Below are positions 62,976-64,000 of a stretch of 64,000 nt of DNA, in pieces. The DNA is from Paragyromitra xinjiangensis (lineage: Eukaryota > Ascomycota > Pezizomycetes > Pezizales > Discinaceae). Numbering within the stretch: the first letter of the stretch is position 1; each line of letters opens with the position of its first letter. A program made the position numbers and the translations under genes. The notes below the pieces were generated by a model. That model did no database searches. It was not told the DNA's origin and saw nothing but the letters and a program-made list of their open reading frames with translations. The DNA lies in the NCBI GenBank assembly GCA_038503065.1, contig JBCAMK010000019.1, positions 868,001 to 932,000 of the forward strand, given 5' to 3'.

Positions 62976-63998
62976 TTAGATTTGCATGCGATTCTGTCTT
63001 TCGCTTGCAGCTAGTCTTGCTGCTGTGAGTTTGAGGCACTCAGGGGAGTTACCACGATGTTGTTCACCACAGTTGGCGCAGCGGAGGATGGTGTGGAGGC
63101 AGGGAGATCCTTTGACATGGCAGGAAGGTTTGCCGCAGGTGTGTGTTGACACTGTATGAGGCCCAGCACAGATGGTACAGATGGGGGTCTTGCTGGTACA
63201 GCGTTGTTGGTGGTGGCCAAAGGCCAGGCAGTGGGTGCATTGGGTGTCCTGTCCAAAGCGAAGGTATTTGGAAACCTTGAGGCGGCGTCCGAAAAGGGAG
63301 AGCCCTCTCTCAAGGGCAGTGGTGGCAGGTTGTTTCCCCTGGATGGTCAAAACCATGGAGGAAGCCTGCTTGCCCTCTCTCTGCTCTGGTCTGGTGAGCC
63401 AGCGAGGGTCGCGCATGAGGGTAGTGCCAGGGTTGAACTGTTCAACCTCTGACCTGATGTGTTGGAATCCTTCTTCGCCAGAAGGAATGGAGGTGGGTAC
63501 GTTGTGCAAAACAACCTGGAAGAGAGTGACTTCTTTCTCCAGGCTGTTGGCATTGGGGATGGTGGATCTCACAATCTCCTCAAGCTTTGATCTCTGCTTG
63601 AGGAGTGTGTCGGAGGTGGTGGTGGTGACAGCAATGAGCTGCACATGGTGGGCAGGTGTAAATCGCACCTCTGCAATCAATGGGCTTTCTAAGGCTGCAT
63701 TGACTGCATTGCGAATGGTAAGTGGGGTAACATCATCAGGAATGGGTAGACCATTCCTGGTAATGATGAGGGTGCGGTCGCGCTTGGGAGGGTTGGTGGG
63801 TGGTTTGGGGGCCTTGGAGGCCTTGGGGGCGGGTCTGGAGGCCTTTTTAGAGGCAACCTGAGCCCATGAGTGAGGTGCAGGTGCTGGGGCAGCTGCTGGA
63901 GGTGGGGGAAGGTTGGCAGTGGCCAGAATGCTAGTTAAAGCGCGTTTCTGCTCCAAGTCTGCCACCTTGGTTGTGAGAGTTGCTACCTTCTCCACAAG
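62976..63998 (-). CDS. LINE D2 ORF1 (gag-like), C-terminal ~340 aa, open to the window edge
   Basis: Partial at its 5' end. Coiled segment VEKVATLTTKVADLEQKR, Ala/Pro linker, gag core RDRTLIITRNGLPIPDDVTP to RDPRWLTRPEQREGKQASSM, then knuckles CTHCLAFGHHQQRC, CTICAGPHTVSTHTC and CANCGEQHRGNSPEC. Stop at 62976. No break seen. The conserved spacing and largely conservative differences from D1 suggest the protein has been under selection in the family. Confidence 0.88.
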   Translation of the reverse strand, partial: LVEKVATLTTKVADLEQKRALTSILATANLPPPPAAAPAPAPHSWAQVASKKASRPAPKASKAPKPPTNPPKRDRTLIITRNGLPIPDDVTPLTIRNAVNAALESPLIAEVRFTPAHHVQLIAVTTTTSDTLLKQRSKLEEIVRSTIPNANSLEKEVTLFQVVLHNVPTSIPSGEEGFQHIRSEVEQFNPGTTLMRDPRWLTRPEQREGKQASSMVLTIQGKQPATTALERGLSLFGRRLKVSKYLRFGQDTQCTHCLAFGHHQQRCTSKTPICTICAGPHTVSTHTCGKPSCHVKGSPCLHTILRCANCGEQHRGNSPECLKLTAARLAASERQNRMQI

Positions 63999-64000
63999 TG

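Larger units (their letters stand above)
62661..64000 (-). mobile_element. LINE D2: second gag-only LINE, 3' part
   Basis: Minus strand; tail TTATTTATT... at 62661-62685, hairpin at 62701-62713, 3' UTR to 62975, then ORF1 running off the window. ORF1 is followed at once by the 3' UTR, with no ORF2, as in D1. The D1 and D2 proteins are similar but differ at many codons, so these are not a recent duplication. Confidence 0.85.

Overview
The window looks like a transposon-only island from a filamentous fungus. The evidence is Tad-like non-LTR retrotransposons with ORF1 gag zinc knuckles and an endonuclease/RT/RNase H ORF2, a chromodomain Ty3/gypsy element, a Plavaka-type CACTA-related DNA transposon, and short GT-AG introns of 51-78 bp. 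I see no host housekeeping gene, rRNA, tRNA or CRISPR array. Plavaka transposases are commonest in Basidiomycota, but the order cannot be fixed from this sequence alone.

Layout. 1-1184: right part of a non-autonomous DNA element (N1) inserted in LINE A1. 1185-8708: two related LINEs on the minus strand, A1 (broken) and A2 (nearly full length, three nonsense codons at most), joined head to tail. 8709-8978: remnant of an LTR-like repeat (LTR-X). 8979-17075: LINE B1 (+), split by the gag-only LINE D1 (9524-11956). 17104-17609: terminal fragment of a second Plavaka element (P2). 17729-35938: Plavaka element P1, about 9.8 kb once a young gypsy element (19321-27725) is removed; it carries the transposase (minus) and two divergent multi-exon cargo genes (30565-32198 and 32632-34555). 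36064-37906 and 37926-39521: non-autonomous elements N2 and N3 with the same termini. 39616-47217: a decayed solo gypsy LTR split by LINE C (39872-46475). 47285-62660: three B LINEs in a head-to-tail array (B2, B3, B4), with a 734-bp solo LTR inside B2. 62661-64000: second gag-only LINE, D2, running off the right edge.

How the parts interact. B3 has both ORFs open and is the best candidate for an active autonomous LINE. D1 and D2 have no ORF2 but share the 3' UTR and 3' hairpin of LINE C, so C-type machinery probably mobilised them. N1-N3 share the CATCAGCAAAA terminus of P1 and are probable passengers of its transposase. Removing the gypsy element with one 5-bp target duplication restores the transposase reading frame exactly.

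Most notable points: (1) an exact 11-mer, TAGAGGCAGTA, flanks every B-LINE junction and is followed by the same 17-bp sequence at two different loci, suggesting a site-specific LINE that re-targets its own duplication; (2) a gag-only LINE family; (3) a large Plavaka element with two spliced cargo genes; (4) a possible self-primed gypsy element with an inverted hairpin loop in one LTR; (5) ORF1 protein-level conservation upstream of its first ATG. Exon joins, frameshift positions and family names were worked out by eye from the sequence and from knowledge of the families; no database search was run.
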